In this document: in pieces, positions 24,101 to 35,953 of the stretch
Position numbering within the stretch: the first letter of the stretch is position 1
Layout: the number at the start of each line of letters is the position of its first letter
Assembly (NCBI GenBank): GCA_945859605.1
Contig: OX243816.1
Coordinates: forward strand, 27,444,424-27,508,423
Direction: 5' to 3'
Source: Lumbricus rubellus
Lineage: Eukaryota > Annelida > Clitellata > Crassiclitellata > Lumbricidae
DNA: 64,000 nucleotides
The notes under the pieces: generated by a model
Database searches by the model: none
What the model was told of the DNA's origin: nothing
Seen by the model: only the letters and a program-made list of their open reading frames with translations
Position numbers and translations under genes: made by a program

Positions 24101-27100
24101 GAAATTTTTATATATACTGTTAACAGGAAATTCTAAATATGCATTTATAACTCAAAATGTGAAATTAAATCACTTAAATATTTCCGGCTGCCAAACAGCA
24201 CTCTGGTGAGTGAGCAACACAACATAAATTATTCATCTTATCTGTTTTATGCCTCTCTTTATGAGGTTTTTGACTGTATCGTCCTGTCACGTTCACAAAG
24301 TCAATAAGTCTCTGATATTAGTGTGTGCTTTCTTTATGATTAATAGAGCTCGAGCTTCTTTATCTTGATTAATTGTGGTTCATGAATTGTTTTGCAGCAC
24401 CGAAAGGGATGTCGCGATTACAGGCGAACACGTTCACATTCCATCTGACTCCACAGCAAACTGAAGACATTGGTGCATCCAAGTACGCTCTGAAATCTAG
24501 ATCTGTAAATTGTGTCATGCTCTTGCATAAATATAAGTGCTTGTATAATGTGAATAGCACAGTGCGACATGAACACAAGTTGCCTTTTGAAGAGACTATT
24601 GATAGTAGATGGTAGATAGGGCTTTTCAAATGGTAGCCTTTAGACTCCAGTCTGGACTGTCAAACTTCCCTAATGTATCGTGCTAAGTTTACACTAAGGC
24701 AACAATCTATTTTACAATTTTTTAAAATTAAAATTATTATTATTATTCGTGGGCTGGAAAAGCTCACATTCAATTTTCCTAGTGTTGTTTTGTGTACTGG
24801 AGCGCCGGCTAGTATTTTGTCACTCAGACAAGATCTGAACTTAGGGCTGACATAGTCTGTGAAAGCTGTTTTAGGAATTATGGATACTGATGTTTCAGAA
24901 AGTGGATATTATGGATTTCTAGTTTTCCTACTTGTATCTTTTGATCGCTACATATCCTGATAAATCTGAAATTTTTTAAAAGTGGTGTCATTTTTGTGAA
25001 TTTAAAACGGAACTTGCTGGGTATTTTTTTAGCTTAAGGTTTCTTTAAATATACTTGTTTTCCACTAGAGCTGGATTAACTTGGATGTTGTTTTCACGTG
25101 TAGGGAATTGATTGATGATTGCGTTGTGGAGTATGGTCTCCAGGTGTTGGTGCGCTTTGCACTCATGGAAACGACCAGTGAACAGGAAGATAACTTTCCG
25201 TCGGGCATCTCTGTTCGTGTCAATGACAAAATAGCTGCTCTACCGGTTAGTGCAGAAAGTCACTGACGACCAAAGTTCAGATTTAAGCCATGAACATGAA
25301 ATTAAAAGCCTTGCATATTCTTGATCCATTTGGTTATTTAAGTCAGTCGTCAACTTGTTTGTGATTTGTGATGCAAGGGCTGCATAATATTGAAATATCT
25401 CTAAACATTGCACTGTGTCAGTATATCATTCATGCCCATACTGCATTCATTCATTCATTCATTCGCTGACTGACTATTGCTGAGCTTTGGCTGTCTCAGT
25501 GACTGGTTTGTAACTTTGGAAATTTGCTGCCCAATTCAGTATGTCCTCTCAATTTTGTTATAAATGTCATTCATATCTAAACTTAACCCGTAAAACGCCG
25601 GAACCGAACGGGTGCGGTTCCGAGATTTTTTTGGCAGAACGCCGGAACCGCGTATAGCCGGTTCCGCATTATGTTGAATGCCGGTGCCGCCTATATAGCC
25701 AATATACCTATATACCTATATATACCTGTATATATACCTATATACCTATGTTTATATCTATACATACACTTATATATACATATATTATATATATATACCT
25801 ATTATACTTATATATACCCATAAGCCTACTTATATATACCCATAAACCTAGATATCCCTATGCACTTATATACCTATATATACCTTTATACCTATATATA
25901 GTATATTACATACCTATATATACACCTATATATACATACATGCCTATATATACCTATATATACCTACATATATATACCTATATACCCCAAAAACCTAGAT
26001 TTACCTGTATATATATAGGCCTAATATATACTTATGTATTTATATATACACCTTTATACCTATACATACCTGTGTATATACCTATATGTATACTATATAC
26101 CTATATGTAAATACCTACATATATACCAATATATCTATATATTTGAATTGATTTATGGCCCTGGCGAAACTTGCGCCCGCATCAACCGCTCCTCTATAAT
26201 AGATAGCCTCCAGTTGACCCTGTCCTGTGCTGTCCGCAAGTTCATCCTCAGACAGTCTATATATAACCATATATACACCTATATATGATACTATATATAC
26301 TTATATACCTATATTTATACCTATATATACCTATGTACCTATATGCCTCACTGTTTCTCAATGAGTCATGACGTTTCGAAGTATATTGCAACAAAAAAGT
26401 ATTCGGCTTCCAGCGTCGTTAAAACTCACAAAGTATGCGGTGGTTTAAGGGTTAAGACTTGTCTGTTTCAAGGTGCATATATGGCATGGCCCAACTTCTG
26501 ATTTCTCTGATCTATCACATACATCGATGTGACTTCTATTGATTTGTGTTTTTTTATTGTGATTTCACTGGAAGTGACTTTAGATTATAGCAGTGATATG
26601 GAACTCGATAGATCTGATTAGCATAGGAATAGCTTGGTGCTAATTGCAAAGGTGAATAGAGACAGAGATGCAGACAAAAGACTGATGGAATGTATAGTTA
26701 AATAGAGCATAGCACATGTATGTGTAAAATGTGTTTCAGAATCCAATCCCAACAAACAAACCCGGTGTTGAACCAAAGCGTCCTGGTCGCCCGGTCAATA
26801 TCACGCACGTCTGTATACTGTCACCTACCGCGGCCAATGTTATTAGCGTCACTTGGTCTGCAGATCATATCAGGGTGAGTTGGATGCACGTGCCTCAGCC
26901 TTCAGCTGATCATTTGGTTAATTGTCACGTCTCTGTCTTGTATGTATCAAGGCACTATAAACAAAACAAAGTATCTTTACAGGACCTCTTGGCAGCTTGG
27001 AACAACATTTATTTCAATAATAAATTAGATTAAATATGGTTTCAAAGCTCACTGGTTGATCAGCTGTCTACCTTACGCATGCTCATGTTGTATATTCTTA

Positions 27101-30100
27101 GGTTTTAAAATATTTACTCATTGAAAGACGAATTAATCTAATCTCATAAAGGTTGTCAGTAGTTATTATTTCTTTTTACATTTGAAGACTTAATTCTACG
27201 TTCTTAAGTTTCCAAACATTCAGTAGTTTTGTCGAAGCCAAATATGCAGGAACAACAGGGACCAGTGCAATCACATTTTCTGGAAGCAGAGAGGCTTGCG
27301 TTTTGTTCGTAGTAAACTCAGATTAACCCTTTACCAGTTCATTTTTAAATTTTAGACCCGTTTTCGGCGGATATTCTTGGGGCAAACGGGTAAAAGATCA
27401 AATAAACATTGCATTGCCAGTGTTTGCCATATTGTTTACTTTAAAAATGGGCTGCTGGTATGTATTAAGTAAGTAAAACAATTTTAGAAACCCAAAATTA
27501 ATAGATTACATTTTTTACGATTAATCGATCAGCTAATTGTTGAAATCAACAGCTCTGCGAAGTTCCTTTGATCTTCTCTTGCTTAGCGTGTTTTCTTTAC
27601 GTTTGTAGAATTTCTGCATCTCTGTTTGTTTGGCGCAACATTTAAACTCTGACATTCTTCTGTCGCGACTAAAACAGAATGGAATGCGTCACGCAGACCA
27701 CACTCGCGCATTAAGTAAGTTGATCTTTACGTTTTTCTATTAATCTAGTTGTTCAAAATTTGACATCACTGCATGGTTGCAACATGTGTTCAAATCCTGA
27801 GGTTTGTTATGGCTGTCCCAGTGTCCATTGCTGCACCCTATAACCTAGAAGTAAAGATTGCTTAGGTACATGAATAAGCACTGTCGTTGGCCAACTATAG
27901 TTGTCCATGCACCCTTGATGCGCTGAAGGATGCTTGTTATAAAGGTTAGTTTCTGCAATTTTGCAAGTTATCTGCAACAAGTCACACTATTCTATCAGAG
28001 TATGTTTCTGATGAGTTGCTAGCAATACCGGCAGAATTTGTGTTTGCTACTAATCTTTGCGGGCAATGTAGATGATTTACTTTTTGCTATCGTGGAAGTG
28101 TATGGCTGAAATTTGAAGGAAAAATGGTTTTGCAAAGCATTGCTGTGCTAGCCTGTATATAAATTTGTTGACTAAATATGTGCTATACATATATTAATAG
28201 CATTTCTGTAATGGCATTTCTGTTGAATAGAACTTGTTAATTTTTTGCAGTAAAAGAAAAACTGGCAACGAGCAGTGATAATGAAATTGCTACAACAAGT
28301 CTGAGAATATCTCTTAGGTGTCCGGTAGGTTTGTTGCACCAGTACAACAAGTCATGCACATACACAGGATTATATATATAGACTTTCTTACATCTTGAGT
28401 ATTGTCTAATAGCATTCCAACAACTGGATTCCTTCTCCTTGAAGTTTGCATGTCTTTATAAATAATGCTCCTGAATTTGAAGCTACCCACATCAGTTTAT
28501 TGACATGTATATTTTTCTATCTCTCTTATGAATAGCATGTGCACAGATAATGTAACCTGCAAAAACAAATCCACAAATAGAAAGATGGGAGCATCAAACA
28601 AATCAATCAAGCAAACATAGTTGTAGACTGAGAAGTATTATACTGATATGAAATTATCATGTACAGAGGATGTTGATGCTGTTTAGATATTTAAGTTCAT
28701 CTTCAGCATCATATTGCCATGTTGCTGGGTCCTGCCTCCATATGTTTGTCGCAATGATCTCTGCCAGTCAAGAGTTGCAAGTTCTGTGCAGTTGCCTTCA
28801 ATTAGTTAATTTCTCAATTTCCACTACGGTAATTGAACATAGAAAACATATAATTGAATTAGTGGACGAAATTATTCCTCTGAATGTGATCTATGGTAAA
28901 CAGATGGAGATCAGGATTAGGTTGAATTGGTACATGGCGTTTTGCATATATGGTATCAGATCATTATGACTTTTAATTTTTGGTTTGTGTGTTGTTGTTG
29001 TTTAGGTAGGCAAGATGCGCATGTGTATTCCATGTCGATCAGCGATGTGCAGTCACCTTCAGTGTTTCGATGCACGGACATTTATTCAAATGAACGAGAA
29101 GAAACCGACGTGGACTTGTCCAATCTGTGATCGACCGGCTGAGTTTAAGACTTTGATAATTGATGGGTCTGTTTACGATTTAAACATACATTCAATTTGT
29201 GTGCTACTTAGAAAAATTGTTTGCATCATTGATAAAAGCAGGAAAGATTATCAACATGCAGCATCTCAGAAGCCAATGGTGATGCCAAAAGATGGTTCCT
29301 AAAGATGATTCCTGGGGCCTGTTGGCACATTGGATAACAGTCTTGAGAGTTTAGATTACAGAAATAGATTTCAAATTTGAGTTAACAGTCTTGCATGTGG
29401 GAGCTTTTTAATGGAATATTAACAGATTTCAGGCGTATTGCGTAACAGAACTTTGCAAGTGACAACAAACGGTCGTGTTGTGGGGATAGTCTAGCGTGCA
29501 GATATTTCATTTACATTTGGTTATCCAGTTTATCCTAAGTATATAAACATACGTTGGTTCCATCCATTGCAGATTGTTTAGTGAGATTCTTGTGAAGGCT
29601 TCCGAATCAATTGACATCCAGTTCTCAGCGGATGGCAACTGGTTTCCAATTCGACCAAAGGAAGAAGAAGTAAAGATAGAGGATGATAGCCTGCTTGTTC
29701 AAACCATCTCCGGTGAGTGATAGTGCTGTTTTAAGTGGATATTATTGATTCAACAGATGCACAGTTCTTTGACCAGATCTTCCTAGCTTCACTTTAGAAA
29801 ACATTGGTTGTGGAAATTGATTGAGATGCAGAGGATTTTAGCCACATGGACTTAAGTTTAGATGCATTGTGAACTGTGTTCAATTTTACCAAACAAGAAG
29901 CCAAAGAAATTATGTACGACTGTCCTATGGTTGTCCACTTCCAGAGTACCTGAAACACTTTCGACCATCAGCCTCAACAATAACTACTTAGCTTTTGATA
30001 GTTTCATTATGTCAGTGCTTTCCAATTACATTTCCTTGCCACGATCATCAAAGTGGGCTTTACGGTGTACCCAAAACGTGGATATGTCTCACGAAAATGT

Positions 30101-33100
30101 GCATATTGTGGACACCTAGAACTGTCTTCAAATGGTGAAAAATTCCAGTGCATGTTCTGCTCCTTTCCTTGTAAATCATTTATTTAAGGTAATCACTTTT
30201 AAGGTGTGGTGGCAGTTCGATATTTTACTGGTTGATTTGACTTAGAATGACCTCTACAGATGTCATATTACATGCGTGCATATATTTAGAATTATTATAT
30301 AATTGTGCAGTTTGATCTGATAATTAATAGTTGGTGATTGCTTGGTTGTGCTGCAGATTCTCCTGACAAGGCAGACAGCATTGAGATGATTGACTTGACG
30401 GAATCAGATGATGACACTGACTCCGTCTCATCCCGTCCTTCCTCAGCCTTTGTAGTTGATTACCTCCCTCTACCGGAATACGCAAAATCGCTTAACATGT
30501 TCAGCAGCACAACATCTAAAGAATGCAGTTCAGGACTAAGGTATTATTGATTAACGGCACTTATAGTTGCTGGCAAGCTTCACTGTCATGCATTATATGA
30601 TTCTGTGGTGGTTTATTTAACTTGTGAGACACAATGAGATACACTACAGAAGCTGGTGTTATATACTGCAATATTTGAATTTTATGTTGGTTTGTACATT
30701 TTATCTGCAATATGCCAAGCATGTGCAGTAGAAGGAACTGCATTGTACAGCACTGGCTAACAGTGGCAAACATATAAATAAACAAGTAGATTTAATCATA
30801 TGCAAACTGGAACATTTTAGAAATTATTAGTACAGACATGTAGAATCTTGTACACGTTTCTAAACTCTAAATTCACCAGAGTTTATGTTCCAAGAGACAC
30901 TTATGTTTGGTTCTTCTAGTGTGAATGATTTTACAGACCTATTTCTTCGGTGTCTGTCTTTTTGCTCTATTTTTCTGTTCAAATTAGACCATTCTGCATG
31001 TAAGTTTCGATTTTTGAATGCAATCAATAAGCCGAATGTTTGCTGACATTAGAATTGAGTACACTCAAGCGCATACGGCAGCCGCATTTGGCTACGTCTT
31101 AAGTAATCCATGCTCTACGAATGGCAGGGCAGTTGTGATACAATACTAACTAAGAAACTATCTCCTTCACATGTCCATGTCACTTTTTTCCTATTTTAAA
31201 CAAACTGTTGTAATCATAATAAATTTTGTGGAGTGTCGTTTTGAAATGGTAAATGAAGATTATTCATTGGTGGCATTGTTTTTATTTTTTAGCTTTGATT
31301 TGTCAGGGCGTGGTGAACCAGTGAATTCCATTGTCTCAGACCTCAATCTTCCACCTCCGCTAACCCTCCAGTCATCGCTTCTTGGCCAATCTGATACGCT
31401 GTTTCCGATTCATGACAAGCCGCCATCATTACTCCCGTTTGGTGATATTTGGGATTACCATACCGTGCCTTCCACAGGTATGTACTATGTAATGGTATCT
31501 CAGATACTCTGCACTGACTTAACTCATTCCCGCCGGAATTGTTCCGATACCTATTGGGTTAATCGGGTCACCCGTGACCCGATCCGGCGGGAAAGAGTTA
31601 AGATTGCCACAGTCTCTAAATTTTATGCAAAAAATTTTCAATCTGTGATTGTTTTCTTCAAGATTTGATGTCATTTTAATATCCTGAATGAGAAAGAGAC
31701 AATGCTTCAGATGTCTTCAGGAATAAAATTTGGATATATTTTATAAGGGTTAGAATGATTGCTTTATGTGTGAAAATGGTGCGTCGTTACATTTATGTCA
31801 TTTATATCTTTCTAGTGGCAGGGCATAATTATTTGTAAACCAGCACTTAGAATCTCATTATTGGGACCAGATTTATATAATACAATACAACTGCAATTTG
31901 TTATCATCTTTCTTACAAAGTTCATAAGTGCCCATGCTTCGACAACGCAGTGCAATTGTACTGCAGAGCAATTGTGAGTGAAGGACTTGCTCAAGGTACC
32001 TACACAGTAAACGCTTGGACAAAGATTGAACCTGTACTCTTTGTGTTATAGGTCGTCTGCTCTAACCAATCGGCCACCGTGCCTCAGATTTGCTATCGGA
32101 CCACATGTGAGGTTTTACAGTTACTGCTTCTGCTAGCGTGTTAACTGACATTTTCTAAATGTCCAGGTCTGTCCTAAGAGAATTGTGTGCAGTGTTTGCA
32201 ACAGTTTGTTAATTAGACAGATTTTCGTTACTAACTAGCTTTGTGCTTTTCAGCTCCACTCGAATATCCCGATGTACGATTTCGACCGTCTTCTTCAGGA
32301 TTCTTGGTTAGTTCTGAGCTAGGCATATCTGAGCATTTGGTCAGAACAATGTTAATTACAAATGTTGTTTAGATCATGGATCGAGTTGAGACATCATAGT
32401 AATCTAATGAGGTATTGTAGACATTCAAGGACACATTGCTGAAGTAAAACTGAATTATGAATTATTTTAAGAAGTAAAATGTCGCTGATCATGCTCAGAC
32501 CAAAAATATGCAATATGTGCACAAATATGAAATTATTTATTCTTTTATATAGATTTCTGTATCGCATCAGTCATATACTAGCTTTGGGAAGCATCTGCAA
32601 CATGCATGCAATGTAAGAATTTGTCCACACCAGCATCTGTACAAGATATTTTTAGCAGGATTGTTTTAACTTATTAAATGATTTATAAAACCTGACTGTG
32701 CTGCCAACGAGTACTGTAGAGTGTAAAATTATAAGGGTAGATGCAATCAAAGACATTGACATGAAAGACAAAACCTTGGGCAATTAATTTCCATAATGGG
32801 AAACCTTTGTGATTGGAGAGATTCTGTGTATTTAAAAGATTTCCATGGTAGATATTTGATGTTTCAAATTTGTCTTAGTTTGCCGTTTATTGAAAGACAT
32901 TTCTTTTATAATTTTGTTATAATATAATTTTTATTGCAAGAACTTTATAAGTGAAAGAAACACCATCTTGTAATTGTTGTCAGTGGTTGCAACGAAAGAA
33001 ACGTTGCATAACCCTATGTTTAAATTTGTTTTTTGCAGCCTACTGGTCGAAGTGATCCGATTTGTGCTGGAAGCAGCTTACTGTCACTTCCAATGGACAT

Positions 33101-33200
33101 TGAAGCCTCATGTCACCTTCCCAGCTTCGGATCTCAGAGCATATCACTGGCTGGAACAAGACCTAAGTCTGCCTCTCCCGATGTGATCTCCTTGGACTGA
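17054..33200 (+). CDS. PIAS: PIAS-family SUMO E3 ligase (15 exons)
   Basis: Exons 17054-17083, 19687-19847, 21432-21580, 23666-23791, 24398-24482, 25104-25245, 26740-26874, 27609-27714, 28251-28324, 29006-29166, 29573-29712, 30357-30540, 31293-31477, 32254-32306 and 33039-33200 join in frame to 630 aa (human PIAS1 651 aa). PIAS proteins are nuclear SUMO E3 ligases acting on transcription factors such as STATs. Domains in order: a SAP DNA-binding domain (about 11-50; [20 protein letters not shown]); a Ser-rich linker in exon 3; a PINIT domain (about 125-290; [20 protein letters not shown]); an SP-RING/MIZ zinc finger in exon 10 with Cys351, His353, Cys374 and Cys377 as likely zinc ligands ([22 protein letters not shown]); and a SUMO-interacting motif at about 445-451 (IEMIDLT) followed by an acidic patch. 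The C-terminus is VISLD. The tiny first coding exon (10 codons) has the same length and phase as in vertebrate PIAS1, which supports the start. Which vertebrate paralogue it matches best cannot be decided; it is probably the single invertebrate form. Confidence 0.95.
17740..17815 (+). mobile_element. SINE tail-like fragment in PIAS intron 1
   Basis: GGGAGCACCTCTGAGTAG, then GAAGAGGTGCTATAGAAA, corresponds to the 3' part of the SINE family described at 1505-1710. The tRNA-like head is missing. Confidence 0.55.
20515..20625 (+). mobile_element. LINE ORF2 C-terminal scrap in PIAS intron 2
   Basis: The plus-strand frame [20 protein letters not shown] is close to the minus-strand frame [17 protein letters not shown] at 34982-35410, the end of a non-LTR retrotransposon ORF2. 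Only about 35 codons remain. Confidence 0.6.
21156..21191. repeat. (ATT)n microsatellite
   Basis: About 12 ATT units in PIAS intron 2, about 240 bp before exon 3. Confidence 0.95.
22143..22398. mobile_element. 256-bp hAT-like MITE with 8-bp target duplication
   Basis: The left end is CAGTGGCGTAGACAACGAGG and the right end on the minus strand is CAGTGGTGCAGTCAGAAATT. Exact ATGTTATG flanks lie at 22135-22142 and 22399-22406. CAGTGG-type ends with an 8-bp duplication are characteristic of hAT-derived MITEs. It lies in PIAS intron 3 and has no ORF. Confidence 0.92.
22640..23100 (+). mobile_element. Degenerate CR1/L2-type LINE ORF2 C-terminal region
   Basis: The plus strand reads [14 protein letters not shown], then a segment with [21 protein letters not shown] and CLRDLV. 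This is the familiar LINE pattern of LQxVQNxAARLV, HWLPVxxRIxFKIxxLxxK and YLxDL. A preceding frame gives remnants of SRIDYCNSLL, and a following frame gives [17 protein letters not shown]. Frameshifts and stops show it is dead. It lies in PIAS intron 3. Confidence 0.75.
23126..23598 (+). mobile_element. Non-autonomous Helitron-like element (473 bp)
   Basis: Begins TCTATATAAATAAAAATG after a host A and ends GTGGCCGGGTTCAGCTAG before a host T, as expected for 5'-TC...CTRR-3' elements inserted between A and T. A short hairpin (GCCAC...GTGGC) lies just before the end. The element at 45371-45943 has the same two ends in the opposite orientation. The interior contains a G-rich GGGAGG tract and no Rep/helicase sequence. 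Confidence 0.78.
25582..26460. mobile_element. Possible TTAA-flanked element filled with (TATACCTA)n
   Basis: The left side reads TTAACCCGTAAAACGCCGGA and the right side, on the minus strand, TTAACCCTTAAACCACCGCA, giving partly matching inverted ends each starting at TTAA. TTAA target sites are typical of piggyBac-like elements. Most of the interior (about 25695-26345) is a TATACCTA/TATATACC simple repeat. An unrelated insert at about 26145-26260 (frame with [20 protein letters not shown]) resembles a dispersed repeat. The boundaries are tentative. Confidence 0.45.
25695..26345. repeat. (TATACCTA)n-type simple repeat in PIAS intron 6
   Basis: Long imperfect runs of TATACCTA and TATATACC; the Tyr-Ile-rich ORFs here are artefacts. 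Confidence 0.95.
31519..31601. mobile_element. 83-bp TTAA-flanked miniature inverted-repeat element
   Basis: TTAACTCATTCCCGCCGGA at the left and TTAACTCTTTCCCGCCGGA on the minus strand at the right, with a short inner palindrome (CGGGTCACCCGTGACCCG). TTAA at both edges suggests a piggyBac-like target duplication. It lies 41 bp after PIAS exon 13. Confidence 0.7.
31880..32095 (-). mobile_element. tRNA-derived SINE, copy 2 (PIAS intron 13)
   Basis: The minus strand begins GAGGCACGGTGGCCGATTGG, which covers an A box (TGGCCGATTGG). It has a B-box-like GGTTCAATC, then the shared body TCCTTCACTCACAATTGCTC. The order is the same as in copies 1 and 3. The A and B boxes are spaced as in a tRNA, but the head does not fold as an intact tRNA gene. 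Confidence 0.75.
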
Positions 33201-33212
33201 GAAGGTGTATCA

Positions 33213-33500
33213 AGTGGTAAATGAAAAACAGACAGTGTATTTGGCACGGAAGATGCTGTAAATGAAAAACAGAGTGTATTTGGCACAGAAGATGCTGTAA
33301 ATGAAAAACCGAAAGTGTATTTGGCACGGAAGATGGTGTAAATGAAAAACAGAGTGTATTTAGCACGGAAGATGCGGTAAATGAAAAACCAAAAGTGTAT
33401 TTGGCACAGAAGATGCTGTAAATGAAAAACTGAAAGTGTATCTGGCACGGAAGATGCTGTAAATGAAAAACAGAGTGTATTTAGCAGGGAAGATGCTCAA
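33213..33500. repeat. About 40-bp minisatellite in the PIAS 3' UTR
   Basis: Seven imperfect copies of a unit built on GTAAATGAAAAACAGAGTGT followed by ATTTGGCACGGAAGATGCT. It starts 13 bp after the PIAS stop codon, so it would be transcribed in the mRNA. Confidence 0.93.
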
Positions 33501-34049
33501 GCCAAATCTCTGAATATGGTTTTATATAGAGAATGACAAGAGAATTGTCAACTTTGACATATAATATGTCTTACCATTATAATTTTCTACTTTAAAGTAC
33601 TTCAGTGCAATCTGCTTTTCACTCGTCTACTTTACTTATAATTATCTTTCACCGAGTTTTGGTCATTTACAGTTGGTTTACTTTAATAGTCATTTTCTGC
33701 AGTATTTTAAAAGAGAGCATCGTACAGCACTTGTGAATTTTAATGTGCTGTAAAATAACACTAATAATTAATTTAACAAGAATAATATTACTGCATTAAT
33801 AACAAATGTAGCAGCAACATAATGTTTTATAAATTGGTTTTTGGTGGCTTAATTTCAGTTGTCTACCAGGAAAACCAGTTTTGGAATCTGTTTTGGCAGT
33901 GTTGAAAAAATGTCCTGGTCCAAGTAAAGAAAACTTCAAATGATTGCTGCTAATTTGCTATTTTATTTAAATAGTGATTTTACAAGTTAAGTTTTCATTA
34001 ATATTTTTGGCACAATACCTTTAAATGCATGCATGACTGGATTTTTTGT

Positions 34050-34055
34050 AATAAA
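34050..34055 (+). terminator. Probable PIAS poly(A) signal AATAAA
   Basis: First strong AATAAA after the PIAS stop, giving a 3' UTR of about 0.87 kb; a GT/T-rich stretch follows. Confidence 0.55.
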
Positions 34056-34981
34056 CATGTTGTGATAATAAGGCTTCATCTTGTGGTTGAGGTGTTCATT
34101 GTTGACCTCTCCTAATCTGGTTTCATTATTAGTATTGTTCAGTGTTTAATCTAGACATAACCAGGGGAAGCCCTGCCCCAGAAATGACATTTCCCATCAG
34201 AAAAAAATTGACAAATTGATGGTATAATTGCTGTTTACATTTTATTTATTAGCAATTTGATATAGTACCCCTTCAAGGTTGTCTACTCGGGAGCGCTCCC
34301 AGTTCAACCCGGTCGAATAGGATGGTCTTACAAACAATGAGTAATGAGAATGAAAGACCAATATTCATTTTGACAAAGAATACGGTTATAGGGAGCCCAT
34401 TTCAGGTTGCATGGCCAGCCACGGAGAAAGCACGGCACTGCCTAATTGCAGTCCGTGAGTGGGGAACAATAAGCAAGATTTGGTGATGGAGCTGGCTGTA
34501 ATCTGGTGGTTTTACATCTGCAGTTCTTTCCATTCACGATCGGTTACAATCTTGCAGCACATTCAGTTACATAGTTTGGCTTGGCTCCGACTTCCTAATG
34601 GAACCTTTGTCTAACCCAACTCTGATCGTGTTCCTTCTGGAGGATGGTAATAGCGTCGAGAACAAAAGCACGCAGACAATAGCGCACAACAGAAACCACC
34701 TCCGACAAAAACGTGCGTGACAAAACTGTCTAATGTTGACTAATGATCAATATCGCCCACACCTAAATTATTAGATTACTGCTATACAGCCAGCCATCCA
34801 GCACCATGGGAATGAGACAAATAATGCCCAGTCTGTGTTCCTGTGTTTCATAATTATAGTTTTTTCCTTGGTTAATCATCTAATATGTTTTTGCGTATTC
34901 CTGTTCCTGCCTTAAGTATGGTCGAGAATTTTATAACAATATACACGACAGTTTCTAGTTTAAGTAGGTAATTATATTCTA

Positions 34982-35410
34982 TTATGTGTTTTGTGCTTTC
35001 CTATGACTAAAGTTCTTATAAGTTTGTTTCGAGTTAATTTCTTTGCGCGCTTTCGTGTGCTTGAATTTGTCGTGTGCACTTTTGTAAGTACTGCAGTACT
35101 CGCACTGGACCACTTTGTCACCTTGTGCCTTCTGCTCTCTGAGCTCTAGCGACAGACATTTTCTCCATTGCTTTCTTTCTGATGTCGCTTCCCTTAGTTC
35201 TTCCAAGTTCATTCCTGTTGTTTCGTGAACCTCATCCATCCACCATTTCCTTGGCCACCCTTGTTTTCTTCTTCCCTCTCCGTATGCCAACATCATATCT
35301 TTTTCCAGTCCATTTGAGCCTATAGCATGACCAAAGAAACCCAACTTTCTTCTTAGCACTGTTTGTTGTAGCGAGTCATTGTTTTCAATACCAATCTTAT
35401 GCGTACACAC
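34982..35410 (-). mobile_element. LINE ORF2 C-terminal fragment
   Basis: The minus-strand frame contains LRRKLGFFGHAIGSNGLEKD, GRRKQGWPRKWWMDEVHETT and [19 protein letters not shown]. This is the classic end of a non-LTR retrotransposon ORF2 (RRKLxxFGHxxR, G+xRxRPRxxWxDxIxxWTG, RDRxxW). The frame is open for 142 codons, so this is a relatively recent copy, but the reverse transcriptase proper is missing. It lies downstream of the TERF stop. Confidence 0.8.
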
Positions 35411-35953
35411 TCATTTGTCCTTTTTTTCCATTTCAGATATTCTCAGCATTTTCCTCCAAATCCACATCTCACAAGCGTTAATTTTTTTTCTCAATTTCTT
35501 GGTCATTGTCCAAGTCTTAAAACCATCACCAGTCTTTTTTTCATATCTGTACTCACATGCCTATCCTTCCATATTTTCTTCCAATCCATTCATTGCAGTT
35601 TTCCCAATCGCCACTGGACCATCTACTTTTTTTAAAAGAAGTGTTTCAGTGAGGAACATCACACAGCATGTTAGAATAGTCCCACACGTCATTTTGAATG
35701 TGAAACGACCCTCTAATGTGCTACAATAGAATTCACTTTATAGCAATTTGCATTATAAGAAGGGTGCCATGTAACAAGTGTACAATGCTCTTGCATGTGC
35801 AAATGGAAGACCACATAAAAACATATTAGCACGAGTGTGTTTGTGAATGTTATCCAATGTTATCCATATATCTATAAGAACAGCTGCAATGTGTTTTACG
35901 TCCTTGTAACAGTACTATACAAGTCCACATTCCCAGCACATGCATAACACATC

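Larger units (their letters stand above)
33201..35953. other. Convergent region between PIAS and TERF
   Basis: Holds the PIAS 3' UTR with its minisatellite, the AATAAA at 34050-34055, a SINE-tail scrap at about 34262-34310 (minus) and a LINE fragment at 34982-35410 (minus). No other coding exon was recognised. Confidence 0.5.
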
